Below, piece after piece: positions 25,249-38,753 of a stretch of 64,000 bases of DNA (position 1 is the first letter of the stretch; every line of letters begins with the position of its first letter). The DNA lies in assembly GCA_028023455.1 (NCBI GenBank), contig JAQFVV010012396.1, forward strand, positions 3,044,156 through 3,108,155, written 5' to 3'. The notes under the pieces were generated by a model. It ran no database searches. It saw only the letters and a program-made list of their open reading frames with translations, and had not been told where the DNA came from. The DNA comes from Epiperipatus broadwayi (Eukaryota > Onychophora > Udeonychophora > Euonychophora > Peripatidae). A program made the translations under genes and the position numbers.

Positions 25249-26098
25249 GTGATTTGCTCCCTCTGTTTACATATATATTAAGCTATGTTTAAATAAAAGT
25301 TTAATATATATATATATATCTGTTATAATACTATTTTTTATAATTTATATGAAAAAAATCACCATAATGGCCTTCATTAATTTCCATTTTTGATGAGAAA
25401 TAATTTAATATCAAAAATATGCTTATGATAAATGAAAATTGATTAAAAATATATTTTACAGTTTTTGCTAATGGATATAAAACTGGGATACTTAAAAGAA
25501 GAGCAATATAGTGGCCTTAGACAATTCAATGAAATGAAGAGTAATGTAGGTTGAAAAGCAACAAGAAGAAATCAAAAGTGATATACTTATGTGAGAAAAC
25601 AGTCATCATTGAAAATTTCAGAGATTAAAGTAAAGATTTCCTGGACATATTTTTAGAAGAAAAGATAATATATTGTGACAGGATTGATGACGATAGAACC
25701 CTATCATGAGTTTGCTTCAGCTAACCCTATAAACATAAATGCATTAAAGAGCTAAATAAGCATTTAAAAATAAACAAAGATAGAGTGAAAATAAAAATAC
25801 ATATCTTCATGGTATTAATGTGTATGCATACATGGCATATACACTTTATTCATTAATGTTATAATACACTGAAAGAATTTTCTTTATTACCATGAAAAAA
25901 TCTTTCTATTTTATTTGTTTAATCTAGTCAAATGCCAAAAAGAGGAGATAATTAACTTTTTTATTATCATGAAAATGTGGAATTAATTAAAATAGGATAA
26001 AATTATCAAATAATTTTTAAATTATAGTTTATATAATTTTTTCTTTTGTAAAAGAGAAAATAATTTTTTTCTCTAATTAATGTTTGTATTTCAAAAGT

Positions 26099-26106
<8 letters not shown>
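25249..26106. other. AT-rich non-coding DNA, nothing recognised
   Basis: No gene, RNA or repeat recognised apart from a short AT run near 25305. Confidence 0.55.

Positions 26107-26190
<84 letters not shown>
26107..26190. repeat. (AT)n microsatellite
   Basis: About 84 bases of uninterrupted AT dinucleotide. Confidence 0.97.
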
Positions 26191-26194
<4 letters not shown>

Positions 26195-27350
26195 CTGTGT
26201 GTATTGATTAGATATTTTAATTTATTAATTAATTAAAAGATTTATCTGGAGATGCAATAAAAAAAAGTAGAGGCAAGACAACAAGCTGACAATAGTTTCA
26301 TTTATATGTGTAGTGCTATAAATAAGATTAAAAAACCTAATATTGAGCATTTTTAAATTGTTGTTTTGCCAGAGAGAAAGAGACAAGCTGCACTTTTGAA
26401 AATAAACATTAGGTGGGGAAAAGGTAATTGAAGCCCTATTCTGTAAAACTCTGGATTTCTGGTGAAACCTGCAAACTTATATTTTATTACCTATAGACAT
26501 TAGGCAGATTCCAAGGAATAAACATTATTATTGTATGGATTGCCAATTTTTGCCTTTTCAATATGCTGTTTGCTAATTTAATTCAAGATAGAGTAGATCA
26601 TTTAGTACTTAAATGTAGAATTCACTCTACAGAAATTTATACCTCCCTATGTAAGTCTAAAATTAGGTATATAAGCTTATAAAGTAGAATGTTATAGAGA
26701 CAGTGAAATGGGTAGATTCCCATACAATATAGACAATTGAAGTCTTAAAATTAATCCTAAAATAATGCAGAAGATTAATAAAGAGTTCACACATGAAATA
26801 GATAAGTAAAGTGAGGAAGTTTATTGTCATGATCCTTTTAGTATTATAATAATATCCCTATTCTTAAGCATATACATTAATATTAAAATAAAAAAATGTT
26901 TAGGATCATTATTTACTTTATGCAATACAATTTATTCATTATTTATTTATCTATATTTTATTCACATATAAATTAAATCAGTACATATTTTTTTTACTTT
27001 GGAATGTTTATTCTCAAATCTTCCCAAATTATAATAAATGTTTAATAAAGAGAAGCTGGTTATAGTTTATACTTTAATTAATGCAAGTTAACTTATAATA
27101 GTTATGAATGCGAATTTTTTTGAAATTATTAAGTAAGACTTAATTGCCAAAAGCCTGTAATATTTAAACTTTATAAAGATCAAGTGATTTATATTTTTTA
27201 TTAATGTCTGGAATTTTTAAGATTAACTTTAAATGTGTGTACAGCTATATCAAAATTTATATAAAAGCATGATTAGATAACATATTCTAGAACTCTTATA
27301 AAAATTTTATGTGAAATCACAAGATGAAAAATGAAAAAATTTACTCACTT
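26191..27350. other. AT-rich non-coding DNA, nothing recognised
   Basis: No open frame of note. A slightly less AT-rich stretch at about 26380-26520 matches nothing I recognise. Confidence 0.5.
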
Positions 27351-27352
27351 GA

Positions 27353-27632
27353 AACTTGAGCCAGAAGTTGTTAACTCCAGACTTATTTTCTTCAAAAATG
27401 TACATTTAGCATTTGAATAACAGGAGGTATTGCTAAAAGCTAAGTAGAAAGGTGTCAAATGCATTGACTCTTTCAATTTCTGCCTATGAATTTGATGATA
27501 ATGGTTTTACATGCATTTAGAAGTTTGGGCATTGTTATTTTAGAAGAATTCTATTTATCAACTCTATTACAACATTTTGACAATGAATTATATTTTGTAA
27601 AATTCTTTCTCTAAAAAACTGCAAGATAAAAA
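27353..27632 (-). pseudogene. Possible decayed ankyrin-repeat exon
   Basis: Read on the minus strand, this interval has an acceptor-like pyrimidine tract ending TTGCAG (27632 side) and a donor-like GTGAGT (27353 side). Inside, fragments in different frames resemble ankyrin repeats: CQNVVIELINRILLK early, then LTPFYLAFSN, and ENKSGVNNF near the end in another frame. TPxxLA and a following N-rich turn are ankyrin signatures. Stops and frame changes mean it cannot be translated as it stands. It could be a pseudogene exon or chance resemblance in AT-rich DNA; I rate it possible only. Confidence 0.3.
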
Positions 27633-28300
27633 ATTGATTCCATTATAAGATTATTTTATCATTGCTATACCAGAATTTTTTGAGAGAAGTTGTTTATGAT
27701 TTCAATGATTCAAATGGAAATTTTTAGAAGATTGCATCATCTTATGAATTATAAAGACAATTGCTTTAGTGTGATGAAATAACTACCTGGAAACAGTTTG
27801 TTTACTATTCATGTCAAGCATTGCTAATCATAAGATTTTGAATAAAAAACTCTTTTATGCAAACACTTTTAAAAAAGTTATTTTCCAAAATTTAATAAAA
27901 CTTGATGTATTACTATTATTTTATTTTTTACTATGCATGTGTATTTTTTCTTTGCACTAGAACTTTCAGAGATAATATATTTACTAGACAAAGTTTGCTG
28001 AGGCAAGTTATAATTAATTATTTTGATAATGATTTTGTATAGAAATGATAGAAAATTAATAGTTCTATAATTTCTATAAAAGTATTATTGAATTTTGTCA
28101 GATATCTGATATATATTTATCATTAGATATTTAATATATAGTTTTGCCAATAATTTTTCTATTTCTTTACCTCCTTTTTAAAAATATAAGTAATAAATCA
28201 TTTTCTGAAGATTTTGCCTTATTCATATATTTAATTACATGTTTCACTTCTTGATTTAAAATAATTAGCAATTTAAAAGATATAGACATTATAGTGATTC

Positions 28301-29689
<1,389 letters not shown>

Positions 29690-30560
29690 CATAAACCACA
29701 TAATAGCGGTTGTCACCTTTAGATCACTCTAACTCAGCCAATTTCCGAGTTACGGTGAAGAAAAAATACCCATATTAAAGCTTAGAGCAAGGCCTATAAG
29801 ATGCTGCCCTCTTCTGAATTATTTTACAAGTAAAAAAATTAATATTAGGAGGGTTTTAAGTTGAACAAAAGAAGAAGGCCAGTTTTTATTGGTTGGATAA
29901 TCTATTTTCAATCTATCCTCAATTCTTATTGGCTGATGATTCCGTTAAATATTTTTCCACCGCTAAAATGAAAATATATGTTTTAGAGTGTTTTTTTTAT
30001 TATGTTTTGTATATATTATAAATAATTTTCATAAAATCTGCTAAAAATATAGTTATTTTACAAAAGTAGTAAGGTTTTATTAAAAAAATGTATATTTTAC
30101 ACGATTGTAACTTGAAAAAGAAACCAGCTGTAGCAACAATTTTGCCATCTTGTCAAGAGTTGAGATTGCTCCAAGCTGTTTATTTGATTTTCAAACAAAG
30201 TTTAATGTTTTAGAATATTTTTCTGGCATTATAATGTATTTTTGGTGTATTTTTTAAATAATATGCTGAAAGTATAATTATTTTGAGAAAGACGTTAAGA
30301 TTTTTCCTAAAAAATTCTTAAAAAATTCGTAATGTGAAATCTGGGAGGGCTTTAAATTGCATTTACATTGCTTCTATTTGCTTGTAATGTTTTCTTTGAT
30401 TTTTCCGCTTTTGAATATTTCTATAAAATACAAATAAAAATATATTTTTGAAATAACTTTCGTTTACTTTTCTTACATTACAAATAATTAATATACTTTT
30501 TGAAAACGAAACTAAAATTAATATATATTAAAAGATGAAAATATTTGTATCAAAGAATTT
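29690..30560 (+). repeat. Dispersed repeat C, copy 1
   Basis: Matches 63290-64000 in order: ATAGCGGTT-type start, TAAGATG.TGCCCTCTTC.GAAT followed by TTTACAAGTAAAAAA, CTTATTGGCTG, and far downstream a block ending ATATACTTTTTGAAAACGAAACTAA (30499-30515 region). Less AT-rich than its surroundings near its start. No open frame and no recognisable element type. It ends before the RTE copy, and the following 700 bases are not shared within this window. Confidence 0.75.
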
Positions 30561-30719
30561 GTCACTTGACCAATTAAAACCAATTAAAAGTTTCAGAGTT
30601 TTACTTCATTTGTCCAATAATAAAAATGATCCATGAAAACGTTAAGAGACAATGAAAATTTAATTAATTAATTTAATTAATTTAAAATTTAATCAAACTG
30701 ATTTGGAAGAATAAGAACA

Positions 30720-31284
30720 ATAAGAGGGCCACATATAAATAAGCCTGAAAAACTCATCATTATCATTGTTAATCATTATATACCTACTATAATTTCCAGT
30801 CTCTGTGTAAATAAAACTTATTTTGTGAACTCCAAAAAAACCATGCATTGCTAATCAGAAGTCAAGGTATACTGCTGCATTTCATTCTCTGACCATCCTA
30901 GAACACCTCAAGGTTTCTAATTAGCTGCAATGAGCATCTATTAACTTGAGCTGCTCAAACATCTATGTGCCAGACTAAAATGCAGCAAGGAACCACATTT
31001 GACTGTAAATCTAAATTCCAATTGGTTGGTGCATCACACTCTTCACAGGTGAAAAAAAGCAGCTATCTATCTATCCAGAGGAATGTGTTTGAAAAAAATC
31101 TATAGGTAATATGAATTTTTCTTAATCCCATTCCTAGTGTGACATTAATTTATTACTGTAGCCATTGCAATATTTGAGGCCTCCAGAGCAACATAAATAA
31201 ACTCTATTACCAGCATAAAGGCTGCAGAAAGGAGTTTGCTATTAACTGAAAGGAGACCCTTTGATTCCTCTTGGAGGCCTTAAA
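30720..31284. other. Less AT-rich unassigned stretch 5' of the RTE
   Basis: About 560 bases with clearly higher GC than the surrounding DNA. It starts with a TATA-like box (CACATATAAATAAGCC at 30731-30746) and contains AATAAA-like motifs. No open frame of useful length and no RNA fold recognised. It is not shared with the other RTE copy, so it is flanking DNA rather than element sequence. It could be a non-coding exon or part of another old repeat. Confidence 0.35.
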
Positions 31285-31545
31285 GGAACCGAGCAGGGCA
31301 AATTCCTAATGTCCACTCCATACGTTCTTGTCATTGCAGCTGTTATTACTATGTGATTATTCATATAGTATACGAACATGGATGGGCTGCTCACCAACAT
31401 GCATTAGCCAGCATGGTGAGTTTATTGGCTTTTTACCTCTGAGTTTAAGATCAAGAAACACCATGGTCTTTCTTCTCAGTGCCTGATAAGGCAGAATGAA
31501 TGTTTGTGTAAATGATAAATATTTTCCCAATACATATATACAATT
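31285..31545 (+). promoter_or_regulatory. RTE 5' untranslated leader
   Basis: Conserved between the two copies over its full length, including CACCAACATGCATTAGCCAGCATGGTGAG, which contains a small inverted repeat (ACCA..ATG / CATGGTG). It must carry the internal promoter if the element has one; no canonical motif is evident. Several upstream ATGs precede the polyprotein start. Confidence 0.6.
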
Positions 31546-33444
31546 ATGACAGACAAAAATAAAGCATGGCCCTTATTCCCAGGAGGTTGTAAAGTCACCA
31601 ACCAAGGCAGCGGTTGGTGGCCGAAGGTGGAGGGTGCTAAGAATCCCCTGATTGTGGACCCAGGCTGCCATTTGATGACGATTTTTTATTTAGGTACTTA
31701 CAACTGCAGATCACTTTCAAGTGAAGGAAGATTGCAAGAATTAGAAGAACTGTCTTATATTAAATGGGACATTATTGGACTTTGTGAAGTTAGAAGAAAA
31801 GGAGAAGAAACAATTGATTTAAAAAGTGGACATATACTCTATTATAAAGGCACACATATTGGAAATACAAGTGGAGTAGGATTCATTATAAATAAAAAGT
31901 GGAAGAACAATATTGTGGAGATTGATGGTGTATCGGACAGAGTGGCAAGATTAGTTATACAACTTAATAGCAGATACCAAATGCAGATAATTCAGGTTTA
32001 TGCCCCAACAAGTTCTCATAGTGATGAAGTAGTAGAAGATTTTTATATGGATGTACAAAAGGCTTTTGATCAGAGTAAACAACATTTTAAAATTGTTATG
32101 GGAGACTTTAATGCTAGAATTGGTAGACAAATGAAAGATGAAATTGCTGTAGGTAATTTTGGTTATGGTAATAGAAATGAGAGAGGACATAGACTTGTGG
32201 AGTTTGCAGAAAAAGAAAAACTTTATATTATGAATTCATTTTTTGAGAAAAATGTTAAAAGGAAATGGACATGGAAGCATCCAAATGAAGGTACAGCAGA
32301 ATTGGATTATATTTTGACTAACAGAAAATACATATTTCAAGATTGTAATGTTCTTAATAAATTTAACACAGGAAATGATCATCGATTAGTAAGGTGTAAG
32401 TTACGTGTTAATGTAAAACTAGAGAGACAAAAATTATTAAGAAAAACAGTATTTACAGTTGATATTCCTAATCTTCAGAAAGATTCTAATGAATTTAAAT
32501 TAGAACTTACAAATAGGTTTCAAGTGTTAGGAGATTTTGAACATGATTCAGATTTGAATGAAATTAATATGAAAATAACTGATACACTTTTAAAAACTGC
32601 AACAAACATAGCTGGTAGAAAAAAGCAGCAATTGACTAATAAAATTTCTACTGAGACTAGAGAATTTATGAAAAAAAGAAGTAATATGAAGATATACAAA
32701 AATGATGTATTAAAAAGAATTGAATATCTCGAATTTTGTAAAATGGTACGGAAAAGAGTTGATAATGATATAAGAAAGTATAACCATGAAATAGCAAGGA
32801 AAGCTGTAGAAGAAAATAAAAGACTCAAAAATGTTAAACAACATTTTGGTATTGGTAGGAAATTTATATTTGCAATAAGAAAAAAAGATGGAATTATTAC
32901 TAAAAAGAGAGATGACATCATGAAATTGGTCGAAGATTTTTATCAAGAATTATATAGTAATAAAGAACAAGTACTTCCTATATCTATTACATCTTCTGAA
33001 TTGCCCAGAATTTTAAATGAAGAAGTGAGACATGCAATTAAGTGTATGAAGAAAGGAAAGGCTCCAGGAAATGATGGAATTATAATTGATATATTAAAAG
33101 AAGCAGGTGAAGAAATAGAAACAATTTTAGCAAAGTTATATACCAAATGTCTAAATGATAAAGATGTACCGGAAGATTGGAAGAATGCAGTAATAATATT
33201 AATATTTAGAAAAGGTAATAAAGAAGATATTAGAAATTACAGACCTATCAGCCTTTTATCAGTTTTATATAAAATTTTTACCAAGATAATTACAACTCGT
33301 CTACAGAGAACTTTGGGTTTCCACCAACCAAGAGAACAAGCTGGATTTAAAAGTGGTTTTAGTGCAATAGATCATATCCAGGTATTGAGAGAAGTCATGA
33401 AAGGACAAACAAATACGAGTTGTCATTATGTTTTGGATTTGTAG
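31546..33444 (+). pseudogene. RTE polyprotein, part 1: endonuclease and start of reverse transcriptase
   Basis: Open for 632 codons. The N-terminal AP-endonuclease-like domain shows TYNCRSL (51-57), catalytic E81 in LCEVRR, VYAPTS (151-156), GDFNAR (186-191), LDYIL (253-257) and the terminal DHRLV (279-283), which is the usual set of Exo-endo-phos residues. This domain would nick target DNA. A lysine-rich linker (about 290-490) follows, then the RT fingers KAPGNDGI (505-512) and YRPISLL (565-571). The frame is lost near 33402, where one A appears missing, and stops at 33444. Start chosen at the ATG conserved in copy 1. The family is related to proteins often auto-named craniofacial development protein 2-like. 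Confidence 0.93.
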
Positions 33445-33779
33445 ATTATGAAAAGGCATTCGATTCTATACACATTTCTTCAGTGATTAAAGCATTGGAT
33501 CATCAAGGTATAGATCCAGGATATTGTCATATTTTAAAGAATATTTATAAAAATGCAACAGCAACAATTATATTACATAATGATACTGGAAAAATCAACA
33601 TTGAGAAAGGTGTAAGACAAGGTGACTACATATCTTCAAAACTCTTTACAGCAGTGCTGCAAGAAGTATTTTGTGGATTAAAATGGGAAACTAAAGGAGT
33701 GAAAGTAAATGGAGAGTATTTAAGTCATTTATATTTTGCAGATGATGTAATTGTTTTTGCAAATAATGCTTCAGAGTGA
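33420..33779 (+). pseudogene. RTE polyprotein, part 2: reverse-transcriptase core
   Basis: Continues the polyprotein in the next frame. Contains RT motif A GFVDYEKAFDS, motif B KGVRQGDYISSKLF and motif C LYFADDVIVFA (FADD with both catalytic aspartates). It ends at a stop (33777-33779) created by a deletion of about 17 bases relative to copy 1, which has CTGCAGGAAATGTTGAA here. The reading frame recovers immediately afterwards as part 3. The active-site residues are all present, unlike copy 1. Confidence 0.92.
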
Positions 33780-34464
33780 GTTAGCAGATGAAAGTAGAAA
33801 AGTAGGACTAAAGATAAATGTTAAAAAGACTAAAGTAATGTTTAATCGATTTGCTCAAAATATGAAAATAAAGATTGATAATGAAGAATTAGAAGAAGTT
33901 AACAGTTACAAATACCTTGGTCAGATTATTAATACAGATGGAAACATAATGGAGGAAATTAATCATAGAATTAAACTTGGTTGGAGTGCTTTTGGTAGAA
34001 ATAACTTGATACTAAAAGGAAATATGCCTATGTGTTTGAAAAGGATGGTTTTTAACAAATGTGTTTTACCAGTTCTTACTTATGGATCTGAGACTTGGAC
34101 ACTTAACAGAAGAGCAATACAGAGACTTCAGACCACTCAAAGGAGTATGGAGAGATGTATGTTGGGAGTAACAAGAAGAGATCGAAAACGCAATGTAGGT
34201 GTTACTGACCTTATTGAAAAAATTAAAAGATTGAAGTGGAGTTGGGCTGGACATATTGCTAGAAGAGATGATAATAGATGGACAATTGAAATTTTAAACT
34301 GGATTCCAAGAGATTGTAAAAGACCCAGAAAGAGACCACATGTGAGATGGATGGATGAAATAAGAAAATGTGCAGGAGTGTTGTGGAGAAGAGAAGCTAA
34401 AGATTGGAGAAGATGGATTAAACTTGGAGAGACCTTCATCCTGCAGTGGAATGATAATGGTTGA
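33780..34464 (+). pseudogene. RTE polyprotein, part 3: thumb and C-terminal domain
   Basis: Resumes at LADESRKVGLKINVKKTK (thumb), then YKYLGQIIN, LTYGSETWTL, a basic helix RRDRKRNVG, and the C-terminal signature WSWAGHIARRDDNRW followed by WIPRDCKRPRKRP and RWMDEIR. These blocks are diagnostic of RTE/BovB-like and related elements, and the C-terminal part is of unknown biochemical function. The stop codon is the first TGA of the tail repeat, so coding sequence and 3' tail touch. Confidence 0.93.
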
Positions 34465-34480
34465 TGATGATGATGATGAC

Positions 34481-36640
34481 CAGCATAAAATGAACTGTTT
34501 GTGTGCATGTTTAGTGTAATAAACAGATATTAATAGAACTTTTGCAAGTATGCAAACAAATAGCTTATATGGTAGAATAAGTGTGTGTGTATCATATATA
34601 AAATTATTAATGCTTTATATCTATTTATAATATATGTGCCTGTTCTATTATATGCAGTCACTATTTTATTCAGAGAAGGAATGATAAATTAGTTCATAAG
34701 TTAATTTAAAGGCTTTTAAAATAAATTATTTTGGGAAAATTTAAGATTGGCTGGTCAATTCTTTTACTCATAACTCTAGCTATCACTTAATAAGGAATCT
34801 ATTATTAAAGCAGTTTATTGTATTATGTTTCCATTTAGCTAATTTGGAATAAATCAGGTGCTGATTTAGTAGCCTGTTGTACAAAGTTAATTAATTACTT
34901 CTTGTAATTAGATGGCGCCCAGAATTTACTCCAAATCAAATAAAATGCTTCGGATGGCAGGGGTTTAAATTTAGTAGCCGAGAAGTTCTGTTGCTTGGAA
35001 AGATGGCCTTAAGTATATCTTGTATAACTTTGGTATAGCTATAGGTACCCTCTGGATATTATGCTACTCTGCCTGAAGGATCAAGTGCTGTAATATTAAA
35101 AATAAAGATGGAATAGATCGAGATTATATTTTGATATTATTTGTATTTTTAATTTATATAATCTCAGAGTCTCGTTTTTTCTCACCTGGTTCAATATAAT
35201 ATATTAATCAAACTGAAACTAAAATATATATACAGATCATTTAAAAAATTTAATTGCTCAAATTATTAATTTATCTGATAAATCTAGGCATAACATTATT
35301 TCATGAAACAAAATTATTAAATATTTTGGAATATATATATATTTGTATAATTACTGCCATATAATATTCCAGATTTAATCATGTAATGGTTTACATGTAC
35401 AATGTATATAATCAACTCGTATATGATTTAATGTAATATAACTGTCAATCATAATTAATAACTTCTTTGAAAATAATGTTTAAAAAAAAATTGTAATTAA
35501 AAAATCTAAAAATCTTTAATGTATACAAACATTTTGCTATTAAAGAAAATAAGTGCCTTAACAATTTTCTTCAGATTATAAATAATTAGATATACTCAAT
35601 AGATCATAACTTTTATTTCAGAATCTTGTATTTTTCTTTTAAATTCATTAGTTTCAAAATGAAATTTATGCAAATTGAAATAAATAAATGGCAGCCTTCT
35701 TGTGGCCTACTCTGCAAGTAGCAAACTTTACCACATGAAACAATTCATCTCTACATGCAACTAAGACTTCATTTTTTTAAAACAAAAACTCCTTGTTAAA
35801 GATAGCAAATTATAAAAAATATCTAATAAAATTATTAATGTGATCTGCGGCAATGTTACAGAAGATGGTTTCACCAGACTACAGAGATAGGAGTACAAGA
35901 TTCTCAAAATAAAATAGGATTACATGGATTTTGCAACAATGAAACGTCTCAAGTGCTAATAATAGCCTCAACAGAGCAATCAGTTATTCACCAGGAAACC
36001 CAATAAACTGATTTAAATGCAATATTGATAGTATATTACATTCAAAACTACAAATACTTATGAAATATTTACAAATCTCTTAATACTAATTTTTTATACC
36101 ATTCTCTTTCAGATATATATATATATATATATAGTTTCTGTACTCAATTTTCATAGTAATCTTTGAAAAGGTGTAAATGAGTATCAACCAGATTAACAAT
36201 TTTTTGGCAATGGGTGAACTTAAAAAAATATTCACTTATTATACGATATCAAATCAGAAAATCCTCTTTTCAGGTAGATAAAGAAAAAAAAAACAAATCA
36301 AAAGTTTCTTTTAACAAAAATAGTTGATCATTTCCTGAGGAACTAGTAATGTTAGATCATTTTCTTCATAGAATCAAGAACTAAGTCCAATCACTCTTGA
36401 AATCCATATTCTTAAAGTATAGAATTATCATGTTTTGAGATAAAAATAAAAAATGTAACTGAAATTGGTACTTTCATTTTATATAATCAGGTTAACAAAC
36501 TCATAACATCTACCAAAGGGTCCATACAAAGATGGTATGGGAAGTAATTCATTCCAGGTTGCCAGAAAGAAAGTGGGGAGATACTATGAGACCTGGTCTT
36601 TTTATATAAATTTGATGGATGAAAAACACCTTCAAAAGAA
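34481..36640. other. Non-coding DNA, nothing recognised
   Basis: Mostly AT-rich. A GC-richer patch at about 34905-35075 (GATGGCGCCCAG, GGATGGCAGGGG) matches nothing I know. Short TA runs occur at 35330 and 36115. No coding or RNA gene seen. Confidence 0.5.
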
Positions 36641-37430
36641 TTATTATTGTTACTATTAATCAGATTGCCAATTTTATATATCAAACTTCTAATCAAATAT
36701 TTATAGAAAGAAGAAAAAACATCATTAAAGCAAATTTGTAAGTTTCTCATTCACAGAGTTTTTTTTAATACAAATTTAATGAAACCAGTAAACATTACTG
36801 AAATGGAACTGGCTCTGGATTGTATTAAAATAAGGATCCCAAGAGCAGATAGTATTCTTCTAGAGTATCTAAAAACATAGAATCTAAAGCCAAATCATGG
36901 TTGACAAAATCATTGAGTAATATTACTCTTGCAGAATCTTTTCCAAATATTTGGCATAAAACCAAAACTATAGCAGTCGTTGAACCAAATAAACCCAGAA
37001 AGTATCATCCAATAACATTATCTGTTCCCAACAAGTTATCTGAATATATTGTATTAACTAGAATTTTTCCAATAGCTGTGAGTTATTTAATTATAGACTA
37101 GGATAGGTTTATTCCAAGAAGAAGATGCTGCTAAAAAGTTATTTTTTTAAACTACTCACATTGAAAAATACTTTCAAAATAAATTAATGCTCTAATCTCA
37201 GCTTATGATTCTGTTTGGAAAAATGGTCTTCTAAATGTTTATAAAAAATTTAAGTGCTGAAAAACTATTAATGTAGACAAATGTTTTCCAAGAAAAAAGT
37301 TCAAGTGACATTAAATAATAATTGTTATAGTAACAAAATTTTTCAGAATAGTCTATCTTAGGATTCATTTTTTTCATCTATTTTATTTAATATACTTATC
37401 AGTAATCTTCCTGAAACATAATGAAGGGAA
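36640..37430 (+). pseudogene. Decayed jockey-like LINE reverse transcriptase
   Basis: Plus-strand fragments in shifting frames follow the order of a jockey-superfamily RT. They include IANQIANFIYQTS, then KSWLTKSLSNITLAESFPNIWHKTKTIA (36885-36980), EPNKPRKYHPITLSV and YIVLTRIFPI up to 37100. After a frame change comes THIEKYFQNKL with AYDSVWKNGLL (37155-37230, equivalent to motif A), then DSFFSSILFNILISNLPET (37357-37420, the motif B to C approach). Only the 36901-37101 block is open. Numerous stops make it non-functional. No catalytic DD box is recognisable downstream. Residues past 37430 may be further decayed sequence. Confidence 0.75.
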
Positions 37431-38488
37431 TTCATTTAGGCTGGTAGAAAAGTCTCTCAATAAGAATGTGAAAATATTATATTTTTTTCAAAGAATATAG
37501 TTTTATTTTTAATCCAATATCTGGACAATAGAACATTTTGTGAAGTGAACTTAACGTTTTGCATGAATAGACTGAAGTAATACTCCTACAATATATTCTA
37601 ATTATTCTTTTTATTTATCTAGTGACATCAAAATCATTTTTTCAGGTTAACTTCCTTAAAAAATTGTCTGACATTATTTAGGATTATGATGCAAATATTT
37701 TATGTATAGCACAGATTCCTTATATCAGCATATTCACCTAACAAATATTTTGTCTGGTTTGGAAAAGTGTTACCTTTTAAACATCTGGATAATAAATATT
37801 ATCATAAAAAATATTGCTTCACTCAAGTTTAAACTTCTTTGCAGTGGCTTTCTACTCTTTCATGGAGACCTTTATTGACTTTCTATTCATTCATATAGAC
37901 TTTCATTATATATTATACTAGAAATTGTCTCACAGAAAATATGAAAGCTAAGACTCACTAATAACTCAAAATATAGTTTCATTATTTAAGTTTCATTTCA
38001 AATCAAGATCTATAGTGGAACATTTTCAAATACAGTCACAAGATTCAATGTTGATTTATTTTTTATTGTTGATCATTCATAATAATGAATAATTATTATT
38101 TTTGTGTAATTCTGGTGAACTTATAGTTAGTTCTGTGCTGATCTCCCATGCTCATTCCTTTTATATTTAATTTTATATTTTGATTATTTGGAGATGATGA
38201 TGGTTTTTCACCTTCTCATAATTCAGTCCTAATGTGGTGTATTGTTACAAATGGCTATCCAATTGGGGGATATTGTAACCTCAGATTCTCTCTTATTAAC
38301 TCTTATTTTTCATATTGTTACAATATATATATTAATTTTAATATTCTCAAGAATAAATGATGAATTTATTGTATTATTTGCAGGAGCTTCCATGTAATAA
38401 AAAGATAAAACTAAATAGTTGATGTTTCAGTACAATAACAAGTATTTTACTGAAAACTTCTTTCTCAAATCATAAGAATATGTGTGAA
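37431..38488. other. Non-coding DNA, possibly more decayed LINE sequence
   Basis: It may contain the eroded 3' part of the jockey-like element, but I cannot trace motifs with confidence. Confidence 0.4.
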
Positions 38489-38491
38489 GAC

Positions 38492-38577
<86 letters not shown>
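38489..38577. repeat. (AT)n microsatellite, interrupted
   Basis: Two AT dinucleotide tracts separated by ATCTATTATAT. Confidence 0.97.
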
Positions 38578-38579
<2 letters not shown>

Positions 38580-38753
38580 CTGAAGATTTGTGATGATTAT
38601 ATTTTAGTTGTATTTATTTATTGGACTCTTTCCATTATCTAAGATTAAATATTGAATGTCTATAAAAAATTAAACGTTATTAAAATTTTCAAATTATATT
38701 CAACTGTTAGTAATAGCACACAGGTTAATATATGTACAATATTTTGAGAGGTA

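Larger units (their letters stand above)
31285..34480 (+). mobile_element. RTE-type LINE, copy 2: full length and nearly intact
   Basis: Starts at the same base as copy 1 (GGAACCGAGCAG) and ends directly after the stop codon in a (TGA)n tail (34462-34479). It has a 5' leader of about 260 bases, one long polyprotein and essentially no 3' UTR. A short 3' UTR and a microsatellite-like tail instead of poly(A) are typical of the RTE clade. Only two clear lesions interrupt the coding region. No target-site duplication could be recognised on either side. Confidence 0.92.

Noticed and set aside
31951-34508. Several minus-strand open frames opposite the RTE (for example 32520-32921 and 34137-34508)
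   Set aside because: They are antisense shadows of the RTE polyprotein with no domain signatures.
36487-36750. 87-codon minus-strand frame upstream of the jockey-like RT
   Set aside because: The plus strand carries the LINE-like peptides here; the minus frame has no recognisable motif.
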